DNA from: UM-FILTER-42-14 sp964586055
GTDB taxonomy: Bacteria; Patescibacteriota; Microgenomatia; UBA1400; PJMF01
Assembly (NCBI GenBank): GCA_964586055.1
Contig: CAZPFX010000014.1
Location: forward strand, 1-23,656
Length of the DNA stretch: 23,656 nt
Direction of reading: 5' to 3'
Shown here: piece after piece, positions 8,143 through 15,611 of the stretch
Layout of the letters: each line of letters begins with the position of its first letter
How positions within the stretch are numbered: the first letter of the stretch is position 1
Position numbers and translations under genes: made by a program
Notes under the pieces: model-generated
What the model saw: the letters and a program-made list of their open reading frames with translations, nothing else
The model's database searches: none
What the model was told of the DNA's origin: nothing

Positions 8143-8769
8143 TTAGAGAGATAATTCACCCTCAATTTGCGTAAAAATCCCCTCCGTCAAAACCTCTTTT
8201 TCAACTAAATCACTCAGTTTTTGGTACGGACGCCCCGCAACAATCGCTTCAGCCCGTTTTTGACCGATGCCTGATAATGACTCCAATTGGGTTTGGGAGG
8301 CTGTATTAATTGAGATTGTAGAGTTATTGCCCTCTGCCGCTTCCGCTGATTCTAAATTAGCTATAGGATTCTTATCTGGCTCGATCTCAAAAGGCACATA
8401 AACCTTCGCTTCATCTGACAGCTTTTTGGCTAAGTTCAGATTCTTGGCAACATACCAATCGTCGGCTGTATCGAGAAAGCCGCCTGCTCGCTTAATCACC
8501 TCGCCAACTCTTGTTCCAGAATCAACCTGGTACATACCTGGATAAAGAACGGCCCCAGCCACATCAACGACTATCTGATTGCTCGGAGTAATTACGGTCA
8601 CCTTAGAATCTTCTTGCCTGGGCTCGACTAGAGCAGACGTCTGCCACTCCCAACCTCCCCAGAGGATAATAATCAAGCCAGCGAAGACGCCTAAAATTGA
8701 GAACTGCAGTCTGTATCGACGCGATAAATCAAGAACGTAGGTAATGCTGGCAGAGTAACTAGAAAACAC
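8143..8769 (-). CDS. comEA: ComEA-type DNA-binding competence protein
   Basis: ComEA binds incoming double-stranded DNA at the cell surface and passes it to ComEC. This 208-aa protein has an N-terminal membrane anchor (about 23-40), an SLBB domain (about 65-127) and a C-terminal helix-hairpin-helix DNA-binding domain (about 152-206) with INTAS and LSGIGQKRAEAI. That order is the standard ComEA architecture. It starts with GTG at 8769. A TATATT hexamer lies at 8781-8776, 6 nt before the GTG, so it may have its own close promoter in addition to readthrough from leuS, which ends 45 nt upstream. The G-run before GTG is too close to act as a normal Shine-Dalgarno. Confidence 0.92.
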   Translation of the reverse strand: MFSSYSASITYVLDLSRRYRLQFSILGVFAGLIIILWGGWEWQTSALVEPRQEDSKVTVITPSNQIVVDVAGAVLYPGMYQVDSGTRVGEVIKRAGGFLDTADDWYVAKNLNLAKKLSDEAKVYVPFEIEPDKNPIANLESAEAAEGNNSTISINTASQTQLESLSGIGQKRAEAIVAGRPYQKLSDLVEKEVLTEGIFTQIEGELSL

Positions 8770-8814
8770 TCCCCCAATATAAGGTCTGGAACTTACACCA
8801 ACTGTAGGATCGGG

Positions 8815-11649
8815 CTACTTGGTCACGAAACTAAGGATTTTGCCTGGGATATAAATTGTTTTGACAATTGTTTTACCATCTAGCCACTTGATCATCGCCT
8901 CATTTGCTTGCGCCTGGGCAATAACCTTGGTCTCCTCAGCAGCATCGGCCGCGGCGACCTGAAGCTTGGCGCGAACCTTGCCATCAACCTGGACTGGTAG
9001 CTCAATCATATCCTCAGCTGCCATCTCTGGATCGAAGCTCGGCCACTCGGTCTGATGCACTGAAGAAAATTCAGATATCTCGCGACCGCGTTGATATAGC
9101 TCTTCAGTCATAAATGGAGCAAATGGTGCCATAATCTGGATAAATGCCAGAACTTCAGACTCCGGCAAAACCACAACCTTAACTTTGTTAGCTTTTTCCC
9201 AGACATTGACGCACTCCATCAAGGCGGCAATGGCTGTATTGTACTTGCGAGCCGGAATATCTTTCGAGACCTTCTCGATCGTCTGGTGAAGCTTTCTCCG
9301 CACAGCTAGATAGTCTGGATGATCTGGAGTTTCTGAACCGGTCAACCTTACTGCCTCAACTAAGCTCAAAACTCGCTGCAAGAAGCGATAGACGCCTGCT
9401 ACAGCACTAATGTCCCACGGTTTATCAGACTCGATTGGACCCATGAACATCTCGTACATTCTGAGCGTATCGGCACCGAACTTCTGAATAATGTCGTCTG
9501 GATTAATGACATTTCCCTTACTCTTACTCATCTTCTTATTGTCTGGACCGAGGATCATGCCCTGGTGGCGCATTGCCTGGAAAGGCTCGTCAAACTGTAG
9601 ATAACCCTGATCTCGTAAAAATTTAGTAAAGAACCTCGAGTACAAAAGATGGAGAACGATGTGCTCTGGCCCAATCATATAAAAATCGACTGGGAGGTAC
9701 TTGGCCAGTCTTTCAGGATCGGCAAATTGGCTTTCATCGCGGGCAGAGACGTAGCGCAGGTAGTACCAACTCGAATCAACAAAGGTATCCATGGTGTCGT
9801 ACTCTGGTCGCCAGCCTGGACCATAAAGTTTCTCGACTCTCTCCTGGAATTCCTTACTTGATGTCAAAGGCGATTCGCCGGTTGGTTTAAAATCCACGTC
9901 TGTTGGCAGCGTCCAAGGCAAGTGCTCTTCCTTAACTGCGTGCGGTTTTCCGTCTGGGTCGTAGACAATGGGAATTGGCGCTCCCCAGTATCTTTGCCTA
10001 GAAATCAGCCAGTCGCGGAGTTTGTAGGTGGTAGTTTTTTGCATTAACTCCGGGAAAGCCTTTGGAATTGCATCCATAGCTTCCTCAGAAGTTAAGCCAT
10101 TAAAATTACCAGAATTAATCAACACTCCATAATCTGAGTATCGAATATAGTCTGTATACCAACTATTTTTTGCTAAAAATATCCATAAATCTTCCTTGAT
10201 TCTTAGTTCGTCATTGTTGGCCTCCAAAAGAGCATTTATGTCCTCGGTTATAAAGTCTTTTGTAGCTTCCTGTAGGGTAGACATATAGATGTTAGTCGGG
10301 TCTTGCCTAATGATAAAACCAGACTCAAAACCAATCTGTTCATTCCAAAAACCATATTCTAAATTTGAAATAATCAAGTCTTCGTAAGCATTCCAAGTTT
10401 CTTTTGTTTCGGGGAATTCTAATTTCCGATCACCAGACGGCATTCTCTCAACTATTTTCACGCCAATTTTTTCTAAGCTCTCGTCACTGATTTTCGATCC
10501 GCCCATCAGGTAGCTTCGCGCAGGCAAACCTTTTTTTGCAACTACTCTCTTGACAGGCAAATTATGTTTAACGGCGAACAGCCAATCTCTCTCATCATGG
10601 CAAGGCACACCCATAACTGCGCCCGTACCATATCCAGCTAGAACATAATCTGCAACAAAGATTCTTATTTTGTCCTGATTGACTGGATTGATTGCAAAAA
10701 GACCGGTGTCTTCGCCTGTCTTATTTTTTTCCCCAATCATTCTCTCTTCTTCAGTCCTCTTTTTAGAATTTTCAATATACTTTTCAACTAGAGGTAATTC
10801 GGTTGATCCAACCTGAGCTAAGAGATCTAATTCAGCAAATTTTTCAGGAGAAACAGCAATAAATGTGACTCCGAAAATAGTATCTATTCTTGTTGTAAAG
10901 CATTCCAGCTGGGCATCACTATTTTCAATTGAAAATGTAATTTGCACTCCCTCTCGTTTCCCAATCCAGTTCAACTGCTGCAGCTTCGTCGCTTTTGGCC
11001 AATCGACCTGATCTAAGCCAGAGATAAGCTCATCTTTATAGTCAGTGATCTTGAAGTACCACTGTTTCATTTCCTTCTGGATGACCTCACTGTCGCAGCG
11101 CTCGCATTTGCCCTCAACAACTTGCTCATTAGCCAGAACCGTCTGACAAGACGGGCACCAGTTCACCTGACCAGTGCCTTGATAGGCCAAACCTTTTTTA
11201 TAAAGCTCTAAAAACAACCACTGCGTCCATTTATAGTAGCCAGGGTGGGAAGTAGCGATCTCGGACTTCCAGTCATAAGAAATACCGACTCTCTTGATTT
11301 GTCTTCTGAAAGTATCGATAGCGTTTCGAGTCGTCTCAGCAGGATGAACCCCAGTCTTGACTGCGTAGTTCTCGGCAGGCAGTCCAAAAGCATCCCAACC
11401 AACGGGGAAAAAGACAGTTTTGCCATGCATGCGATTAAATCGAGCCAGAATATCGAGAGCGGTTTTACTCTCAACGTGACCGACATGAAGACCTTGACCA
11501 GATGGATAAGCGAAAGCGAAAAGTAGGTACAAGCTTTCCTTATTAGGATCGGCTGTAGCCAGGGTATCTTGAAAAAGCCGTGTTTCTTCCCAGACACCAT
11601 GCCAGTGCTCTTCTATCTTTACGTGATCATATTGAGTGTTTTTTGCCAT
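8815..11649 (-). CDS. leuS: leucyl-tRNA synthetase with an unusual insertion in the editing domain
   Basis: LeuS charges tRNA-Leu and hydrolyses mischarged products in its CP1 domain. Visible motifs are HVGH (55-58), a zinc-ribbon with CPSC (165-168) and CERC (182-185), the editing motif FTTRIDT (251-257), GTGAVMGVPCHDERD (341-355) and KMSKS (706-710), followed by the anticodon-binding and C-terminal domains. At 944 aa it exceeds the usual 800-870 aa. Most of the excess is a segment at about 371-505 between the CHDERDW-LPVKRVV part and the DYGVLINSG motif, which normally lie about 20 residues apart. The DNA for the editing domain (10081-10980) is about 38% GC against about 47% in neighbouring parts of the gene. 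The start has GAGGG upstream. It heads the comEA-comEC operon. Confidence 0.95.
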   Translation of the reverse strand: MAKNTQYDHVKIEEHWHGVWEETRLFQDTLATADPNKESLYLLFAFAYPSGQGLHVGHVESKTALDILARFNRMHGKTVFFPVGWDAFGLPAENYAVKTGVHPAETTRNAIDTFRRQIKRVGISYDWKSEIATSHPGYYKWTQWLFLELYKKGLAYQGTGQVNWCPSCQTVLANEQVVEGKCERCDSEVIQKEMKQWYFKITDYKDELISGLDQVDWPKATKLQQLNWIGKREGVQITFSIENSDAQLECFTTRIDTIFGVTFIAVSPEKFAELDLLAQVGSTELPLVEKYIENSKKRTEEERMIGEKNKTGEDTGLFAINPVNQDKIRIFVADYVLAGYGTGAVMGVPCHDERDWLFAVKHNLPVKRVVAKKGLPARSYLMGGSKISDESLEKIGVKIVERMPSGDRKLEFPETKETWNAYEDLIISNLEYGFWNEQIGFESGFIIRQDPTNIYMSTLQEATKDFITEDINALLEANNDELRIKEDLWIFLAKNSWYTDYIRYSDYGVLINSGNFNGLTSEEAMDAIPKAFPELMQKTTTYKLRDWLISRQRYWGAPIPIVYDPDGKPHAVKEEHLPWTLPTDVDFKPTGESPLTSSKEFQERVEKLYGPGWRPEYDTMDTFVDSSWYYLRYVSARDESQFADPERLAKYLPVDFYMIGPEHIVLHLLYSRFFTKFLRDQGYLQFDEPFQAMRHQGMILGPDNKKMSKSKGNVINPDDIIQKFGADTLRMYEMFMGPIESDKPWDISAVAGVYRFLQRVLSLVEAVRLTGSETPDHPDYLAVRRKLHQTIEKVSKDIPARKYNTAIAALMECVNVWEKANKVKVVVLPESEVLAFIQIMAPFAPFMTEELYQRGREISEFSSVHQTEWPSFDPEMAAEDMIELPVQVDGKVRAKLQVAAADAAEETKVIAQAQANEAMIKWLDGKTIVKTIYIPGKILSFVTK

Positions 11650-11688
11650 AATTTCCCTCGACTTAGACAGGGTTGACTATATCACAGC

Positions 11689-11717
11689 TTGAGGAGAACG
11701 ACACGGCTGTATACAAT
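11689..11717 (+). promoter_or_regulatory. promoter of the first surface-protein operon
   Basis: TTGAGG (11689-11694), a 17-nt spacer and TACAAT (11712-11717) form a good sigma70-like pair. Seven nt after the -10 box is G11724, the first base of an in-frame GTG codon. This predicts transcription starting at the start codon, i.e. a leaderless mRNA. The divergent leuS promoter region lies in the same short gap. Confidence 0.55.
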
Positions 11718-11723
11718 GGAGCT

Positions 11724-12401
11724 GTGTCACCGCTTTCTCACACTGTCTCGCTCATCCTCACCGTACTTCTAGCCTATGTCTGGCTAGCTATTCCAGCTCT
11801 CGAGCCCTTCGCCTTACAAGGATTCGCTGTAGCTATCCTTCTATTCTTAATTCTCAAGCGCCTACAGAAAGCAAAAGCTTGGCATATTTTGCCCCAACAT
11901 GGTTCTCTCGAGATTACTCTTTTAACTTTCGCCTTTCTGATTCTTATTGGTGCTACAGGTGGCATTGACTCGGCATTTTTCTCTTTGAGTTACTTATTGT
12001 TATTTTTCCTGGCCCTAACTACAGAGGTTCCAACTGCTATTGGAGCAACTGTTGCCATTATGTTGTTTTACTATGGCCTCTCGGGAAACTTTGACATGAG
12101 TGCCTTGGAAACCATGGCCGGCCTGCCACTTGGTTTATTAGTTTTTCTCTTTGCGAAGTCGCAGTACGACGAAGCTCATCTCTCTAAGGCTCTTCTAGTC
12201 GAAGAGGAAAATGAACTCGAATTGGCCACCACAGAAGCTTCTGTCTTGGAAAAATTTGTAGGTGAGTTTTTAGAACCACGCCTGACTGCTCTAGAAGAAG
12301 CTGGCGACTCACTAACCCCAAGTGAAATTATTACCCAGCTCGGCCTCTTGCGCTCTGAGATTACTAAACAGCTCGAGAGATTGAAACCAAAAGAAAAATA
12401 G
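11724..12401 (+). CDS. six-helix membrane protein with cytoplasmic coiled-coil tail, unknown function
   Basis: No family is recognised. From GTG 11724 the 225-aa protein has about six hydrophobic helices (near residues 6-24, 29-45, 62-80, 84-100, 102-118 and 126-142) and then an acidic, Leu/Glu-rich tail of about 80 residues predicted to be helical or coiled-coil, ending KPKEK. The fold resembles small integral sensor or scaffold modules, but no kinase or transport motif is seen. I prefer GTG 11724 because the promoter points exactly at it; an in-frame TTG at 11673 would add 17 polar residues but overlaps the promoter and has no clear Shine-Dalgarno. It is first in an operon with a secreted WxL-like protein 1 nt downstream, so it may serve that surface system. 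Confidence 0.75.
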   Translation: MSPLSHTVSLILTVLLAYVWLAIPALEPFALQGFAVAILLFLILKRLQKAKAWHILPQHGSLEITLLTFAFLILIGATGGIDSAFFSLSYLLLFFLALTTEVPTAIGATVAIMLFYYGLSGNFDMSALETMAGLPLGLLVFLFAKSQYDEAHLSKALLVEEENELELATTEASVLEKFVGEFLEPRLTALEEAGDSLTPSEIITQLGLLRSEITKQLERLKPKEK

Positions 12402-12402
12402 T

Positions 12403-13170
12403 ATGTCCTCACATACCCTGCCCATTCGCACGGTTTTCGCCGGCATTTTCGTTGCTTCCATCTGGGTAGGCTTTCAACTAGCCATCGCTCCTGCCCAGGC
12501 AGAAAGACTTGAATCGAACTCATATGTTATTCAATTCGGGAATTTTAACGTCACTGCAGGAGAAAAAGAATCTACTTCCTATAAAGTCACTGATACCGTC
12601 GGTCAAACTGGCGCCGGACCTTACGGCCAGTACGGCGTTTCGAGTTACTTCATTGGCGGCGGCTTCCAGTACATTTACCAGATTGACGAGTTCAGCTTCA
12701 GTATCTCTAAGCTTCTCATTGATCTCGGCGAGCTTTCTCCAGGAGCACATAACAGCGATAATCTCACCATGACCATAAATACCAGAGGAGCGGGTGGCTA
12801 TGTTATCTATGCTTATGAAGCAGCGCCACTCAGCCTCGAGACAGACGCTGGTATCACCATCCCGGATACGATTTGCGACAGTGGTACTTGTGACGAAACA
12901 GCAGCGGGTCTCTGGACAAATACCGCTGTCGGCGGCTTTGGATTTAACGTCGCTGGATCAGATGCCGAAAGCGACTTCTTAACTACCGATCACTTCAGAC
13001 AGTTTGCTGACCGCGCTGGAGCAGAAACCATGCAGCCTATCGCTTCGTCCGTAGACATAGCCAGAGATCAGGTGGCGACCGTCACCTACAAGGCTGGAGT
13101 CGCAGCTGGCTCCCAAGCAGCTGGAATTTATCAGACCTCGACAAGTTTTGTCGCCGTGCCAGGATATTAA
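12403..13170 (+). CDS. secreted WxL-like surface protein (small paralogue)
   Basis: This 255-aa protein has a signal peptide (about 1-32, cleavage near PAQA). The mature part opens with SYVIQFGNFNVTAGE and DTVGQTGAG, then GGFQYIY, a pattern I associate with CPR exported proteins. Its C-terminal ~170 residues match the end of the larger surface protein at 15612-17099: both share a GGY/DGYS strand, a CxxxxC-type pair, a W-T-x-x...G-F-x-F/Y segment, RQFAD, and an AAG-I/E-Y strand near the end. This layout recalls Gram-positive WxL domains, which bind peptidoglycan, though a strict WxL motif is not present. The start is 1 nt after the upstream stop, so it is translated from the same mRNA. The next gene encodes a DUF916-like partner. 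Function is inferred. Confidence 0.75.
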   Translation: MSSHTLPIRTVFAGIFVASIWVGFQLAIAPAQAERLESNSYVIQFGNFNVTAGEKESTSYKVTDTVGQTGAGPYGQYGVSSYFIGGGFQYIYQIDEFSFSISKLLIDLGELSPGAHNSDNLTMTINTRGAGGYVIYAYEAAPLSLETDAGITIPDTICDSGTCDETAAGLWTNTAVGGFGFNVAGSDAESDFLTTDHFRQFADRAGAETMQPIASSVDIARDQVATVTYKAGVAAGSQAAGIYQTSTSFVAVPGY

Positions 13171-13171
13171 T

Positions 13172-14131
13172 ATGAAAATAAGAACTTTCGCTAATATCTG
13201 CTCGTTGGTTACTTTTGCATCTCTAAGCTTATTAATGGCAAATAAAGTTGGCGCCCAATCCAACACTGGCATGACCATCACTGTCACCCCCGCCACTGCC
13301 TATCTGAAAATCTTGCCTGGAAATCGCGAAACCCACACTATTACTATAGTTAGTCAAAGCAGCCAGGTTCTGGAAATCACTCCTAAGGTCGTCGACTTCA
13401 GACCAGATGGCAAGACAGGGCAGCCAATCTTATCTGACACCACTGATTTTCCCTATCTAGTCGATGGAACTAACCATTTTCCTCCAATAATTCTTCAGCC
13501 AAAAGAGCGGGCTCAGCTTACCCTAGCGTTTAATCCTCCCGCTGGCTCTCCAGACAAAGAGTACCCGATGTCAGTCATCTTCACCGCCCGCCCCGCCTCT
13601 GCACTAGGTGCGGCAAACTCTGCTAGCGAAATATCAGGAGCCGTGGCTAGTAACATCATTGTCCTGATCTCAAAAGAACAGGAGCCACCCCCACAAGTCT
13701 CGATTAAAGACTTCGGTACCTTCAGACTTGTAGATAGTTTTGGCCTGATTTCATTGAAGCCCGTGGCCGAGAACGAAAGCTTCGCTGCCATTGTCGCCTC
13801 TGGCAGCGCCACTATTAAAAACTGGCAGGGCAAGTCTCTGGCCGAGTTCCCTCTCTACCCAGATAGCATTCTTGGCTTAAGCACCAGAGAGCTCAGATCT
13901 TTTATTATCGAAAACACTCCGGGAAATGAGTCAGAGCCCCAGCTCGTTCCAAAACCATTTCAGTTCGACAAGCCATTTTTGTTCGGAATTTATCGCATCG
14001 GTTTAGTACTCAATACGGAGACGGCAGAAATTACCCTGATTGCTCTACCATTTTCAATCATTGTGGCAATTTTAGTTGGAGCTGGAAGTTATGGAGTTTA
14101 TCAAGTGATCACAAAAAGGTTGCGGGGGTAG
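13172..14131 (+). CDS. DUF916/WxLIP-like membrane-anchored beta-sandwich protein
   Basis: The 319-aa protein has a signal peptide (about 1-28, ending VGA), then MTITVTPATAYLKILPG at 34-50, a long beta-rich ectodomain, and a C-terminal membrane helix (about 289-311) with a short basic tail. The first ectodomain strands match the paralogue at 17109: MTIT, LxPG, a V-D-F strand and a G-x-x-x-P-I turn. This is the layout of DUF916 proteins (WxL-interacting proteins), which hold WxL proteins at the cell surface. The start is ATG 13172, one base after the previous stop, because it begins the signal peptide; a TTG 24 nt upstream lies inside the previous gene. Its last 23 nt overlap the 3' end of the opposite-strand abiEii, suggesting that insertion fixed this 3' end. 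Confidence 0.78.
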   Translation: MKIRTFANICSLVTFASLSLLMANKVGAQSNTGMTITVTPATAYLKILPGNRETHTITIVSQSSQVLEITPKVVDFRPDGKTGQPILSDTTDFPYLVDGTNHFPPIILQPKERAQLTLAFNPPAGSPDKEYPMSVIFTARPASALGAANSASEISGAVASNIIVLISKEQEPPPQVSIKDFGTFRLVDSFGLISLKPVAENESFAAIVASGSATIKNWQGKSLAEFPLYPDSILGLSTRELRSFIIENTPGNESEPQLVPKPFQFDKPFLFGIYRIGLVLNTETAEITLIALPFSIIVAILVGAGSYGVYQVITKRLRG

Positions 14132-14894
14132 TTAATTTTTTGATCTGAGGATGATTTTTAATAAACTCAATTAGTTGACTGACTATTTGTCTTTGATTTA
14201 TTGGTAAAAACTTAAACAAGTCATTTTCAAGCTGTTTTTGTTTAAAGTCATTTAAGGCATTTAAAAGATCGTTGTAGTTAAACTTTTTATTTATTAACTC
14301 TAACTTTTTGTTTACCATTTTCATATCAAGTAAGGTTTGAATATTTAATAAAAACCAGATATCGTAAATATCACGCCCCTTTACCCTTTGAAATAATGTT
14401 CTTATTTTTTCGGCAAGAATTTCTTCGGCTGAAAAAACATTTATAAGTGAATAAATTTGTATGGGTAGTTCAGTTGAAATTGTCTTTTTAATTTCGTCAA
14501 TAGAATTTTCTCTAAATGAAAAGTCAAGTTTAATGGTGAGTGGCATACTTGAAATATCAGATTTAAAATAAAGTTTTGCACTGAATCCTTGAAGGGTATT
14601 TAGCTCTTTAAGCTCAATATTGTCTACTAATTTAGACGTATTTGTTACTACCTTGTTCAAAAGATTTCGAATCTGGTCTACATCTAATTTGGCATTAAAG
14701 TCTAAGTCTTCTGAAAACCTGGGCGAGTTATAAAGCAACCTTAAAGCTGTACCTCCTTTAAAGGTTAATTGCTTAGCCTCTTTTTCTTGAAATAAATAAT
14801 TAAGAAATACGATTTGAATATACTCTCTAAGTACGGTGTATTGATCAATTTTGTACTTTAATGAATATCTGGCTAGTGTCGATTTATCAATCAT
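14109..14894 (-). CDS. abiEii: AbiEii-type nucleotidyltransferase toxin
   Basis: This 261-aa protein has the AbiEii/AbiGii nucleotidyltransferase signature: KGGTALR (46-52) with Ser61, Asp63 and Asp65 in FSEDLDF, the IKLDFS strand (122-127), and the C-terminal LAEKIRTLFQR (161-171) and RDIYDIW (175-181) motifs. AbiEii toxins transfer nucleotides and arrest growth, and with AbiEi act in phage defence or plasmid maintenance. The start overlaps the abiEi stop by 8 nt, so the two are translated together. GC is about 26% by hand count over 14161-14400, against 43-57% in sampled stretches of the upstream surface gene, which points to transfer. The last seven codons lie on the antisense of the neighbouring surface gene, so the original stop was probably lost at the insertion junction. 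Catalytic residues look intact. Confidence 0.9.
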   Translation of the reverse strand: MIDKSTLARYSLKYKIDQYTVLREYIQIVFLNYLFQEKEAKQLTFKGGTALRLLYNSPRFSEDLDFNAKLDVDQIRNLLNKVVTNTSKLVDNIELKELNTLQGFSAKLYFKSDISSMPLTIKLDFSFRENSIDEIKKTISTELPIQIYSLINVFSAEEILAEKIRTLFQRVKGRDIYDIWFLLNIQTLLDMKMVNKKLELINKKFNYNDLLNALNDFKQKQLENDLFKFLPINQRQIVSQLIEFIKNHPQIKKLTTPATFL

Positions 14895-15477
14895 TAGTAA
14901 TTCTCCTAAATTTATTAATCATGCTTTCGTCTGTTGTTTTTAAAATCATTAATTCTAAGTTTTTAATATCTATTGTACTTAAGTCTAGATCTTTAAAATC
15001 AATTTTTACTAAACCTTTAAGCGAGAAATATATTGAATCAAAAAGAGCTTTTTCTGGTGTTGCAATTAAAAATCCATCAACCATTTTATATCCGGTAAAA
15101 AATTCACTCTTTACTTGACTATATTTATATTCTTTTTCTGAAATTTCATAAATATTTGACTTTTTTGTTGTAATAGAAGTAATTGTATATACAAACTGAG
15201 AAAGAATGCCGTAGTAAGACAGTGCTGATTCAAGACTGATATAAGAAGGATTGTAAATGTAATTTGCAATTTCAAAGTCGGTTGGAACAGAATTTACTAC
15301 TTGGTATTTACCATCTATTAGGGTTTTTAAGATATTTTTGTCAATTAGTCGCTTAACGATTTTATATAGTGTGTTTGGATTGGTTACACCAGTTAACACG
15401 GTTAAATAGGCATAATCAACAAATTTTACTCCAAATTTTTCCAATTCTTTATAAATTGAAAGAGTAGACGTTTCCAT
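14887..15477 (-). CDS. abiEi: AbiEi-type antitoxin / transcriptional regulator
   Basis: The 196-aa protein matches the COG5340 AbiEi group: an N-terminal winged helix-turn-helix (about 1-65) and a C-terminal domain with the hallmark PSYISLESALSYYG (about 78-91), followed by the TSITTKKSNIYEI and ATPEKALFDSIYF stretches. AbiEi proteins neutralise AbiEii and often repress their own promoter by binding inverted repeats. Such repeats are present here at 15495-15523. The gene is first in a bicistronic unit and shares the AT-rich composition of abiEii. The ATG lies 8 nt after the -10 box with no Shine-Dalgarno, so the mRNA should be almost leaderless. Confidence 0.88.
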   Translation of the reverse strand: METSTLSIYKELEKFGVKFVDYAYLTVLTGVTNPNTLYKIVKRLIDKNILKTLIDGKYQVVNSVPTDFEIANYIYNPSYISLESALSYYGILSQFVYTITSITTKKSNIYEISEKEYKYSQVKSEFFTGYKMVDGFLIATPEKALFDSIYFSLKGLVKIDFKDLDLSTIDIKNLELMILKTTDESMINKFRRITND

Positions 15478-15485
15478 AATTAGTA

Positions 15486-15523
15486 TTATTACATACCAAT
15501 ATCGGTAGTGTCAACTACACTAC
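15486..15523 (-). promoter_or_regulatory. abiE promoter with overlapping operator-like inverted repeats
   Basis: On the minus strand a perfect TTGACA (15514-15509), a 17-nt spacer and TAATAA (15491-15486) precede the abiEi ATG by 8 nt. A perfect 7-bp inverted repeat, GTAGTGT and ACACTAC with a 5-nt centre (15505-15523), covers the -35 box. An imperfect palindrome, ACC-n-ATAT-n-GGT (15495-15506), fills the spacer. The placement suits autorepression by AbiEi, known for other AbiE systems; binding here is inferred. Confidence 0.6.
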
Positions 15524-15572
15524 GCAACAATCACAATTTCATACACTGATTATTTCACTGTTCACCCCCCCC

Positions 15573-15601
15573 TTGTATTCTAAAAAAAATGTGTCTACAC
15601 T
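15573..15601 (+). promoter_or_regulatory. candidate promoter of the second surface-protein operon
   Basis: TTGTAT (15573-15578), a 17-nt spacer and TACACT (15596-15601) lie just before ATG 15612, leaving 10 nt between the -10 box and the start codon. A competing pair, TTTCAC (15553-15558) with TATTCT (15576-15581), would give a leader of about 25 nt. A run of eight C residues (15565-15572) precedes the boxes. Confidence 0.4.
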
Positions 15602-15611
15602 TGATATCAGC

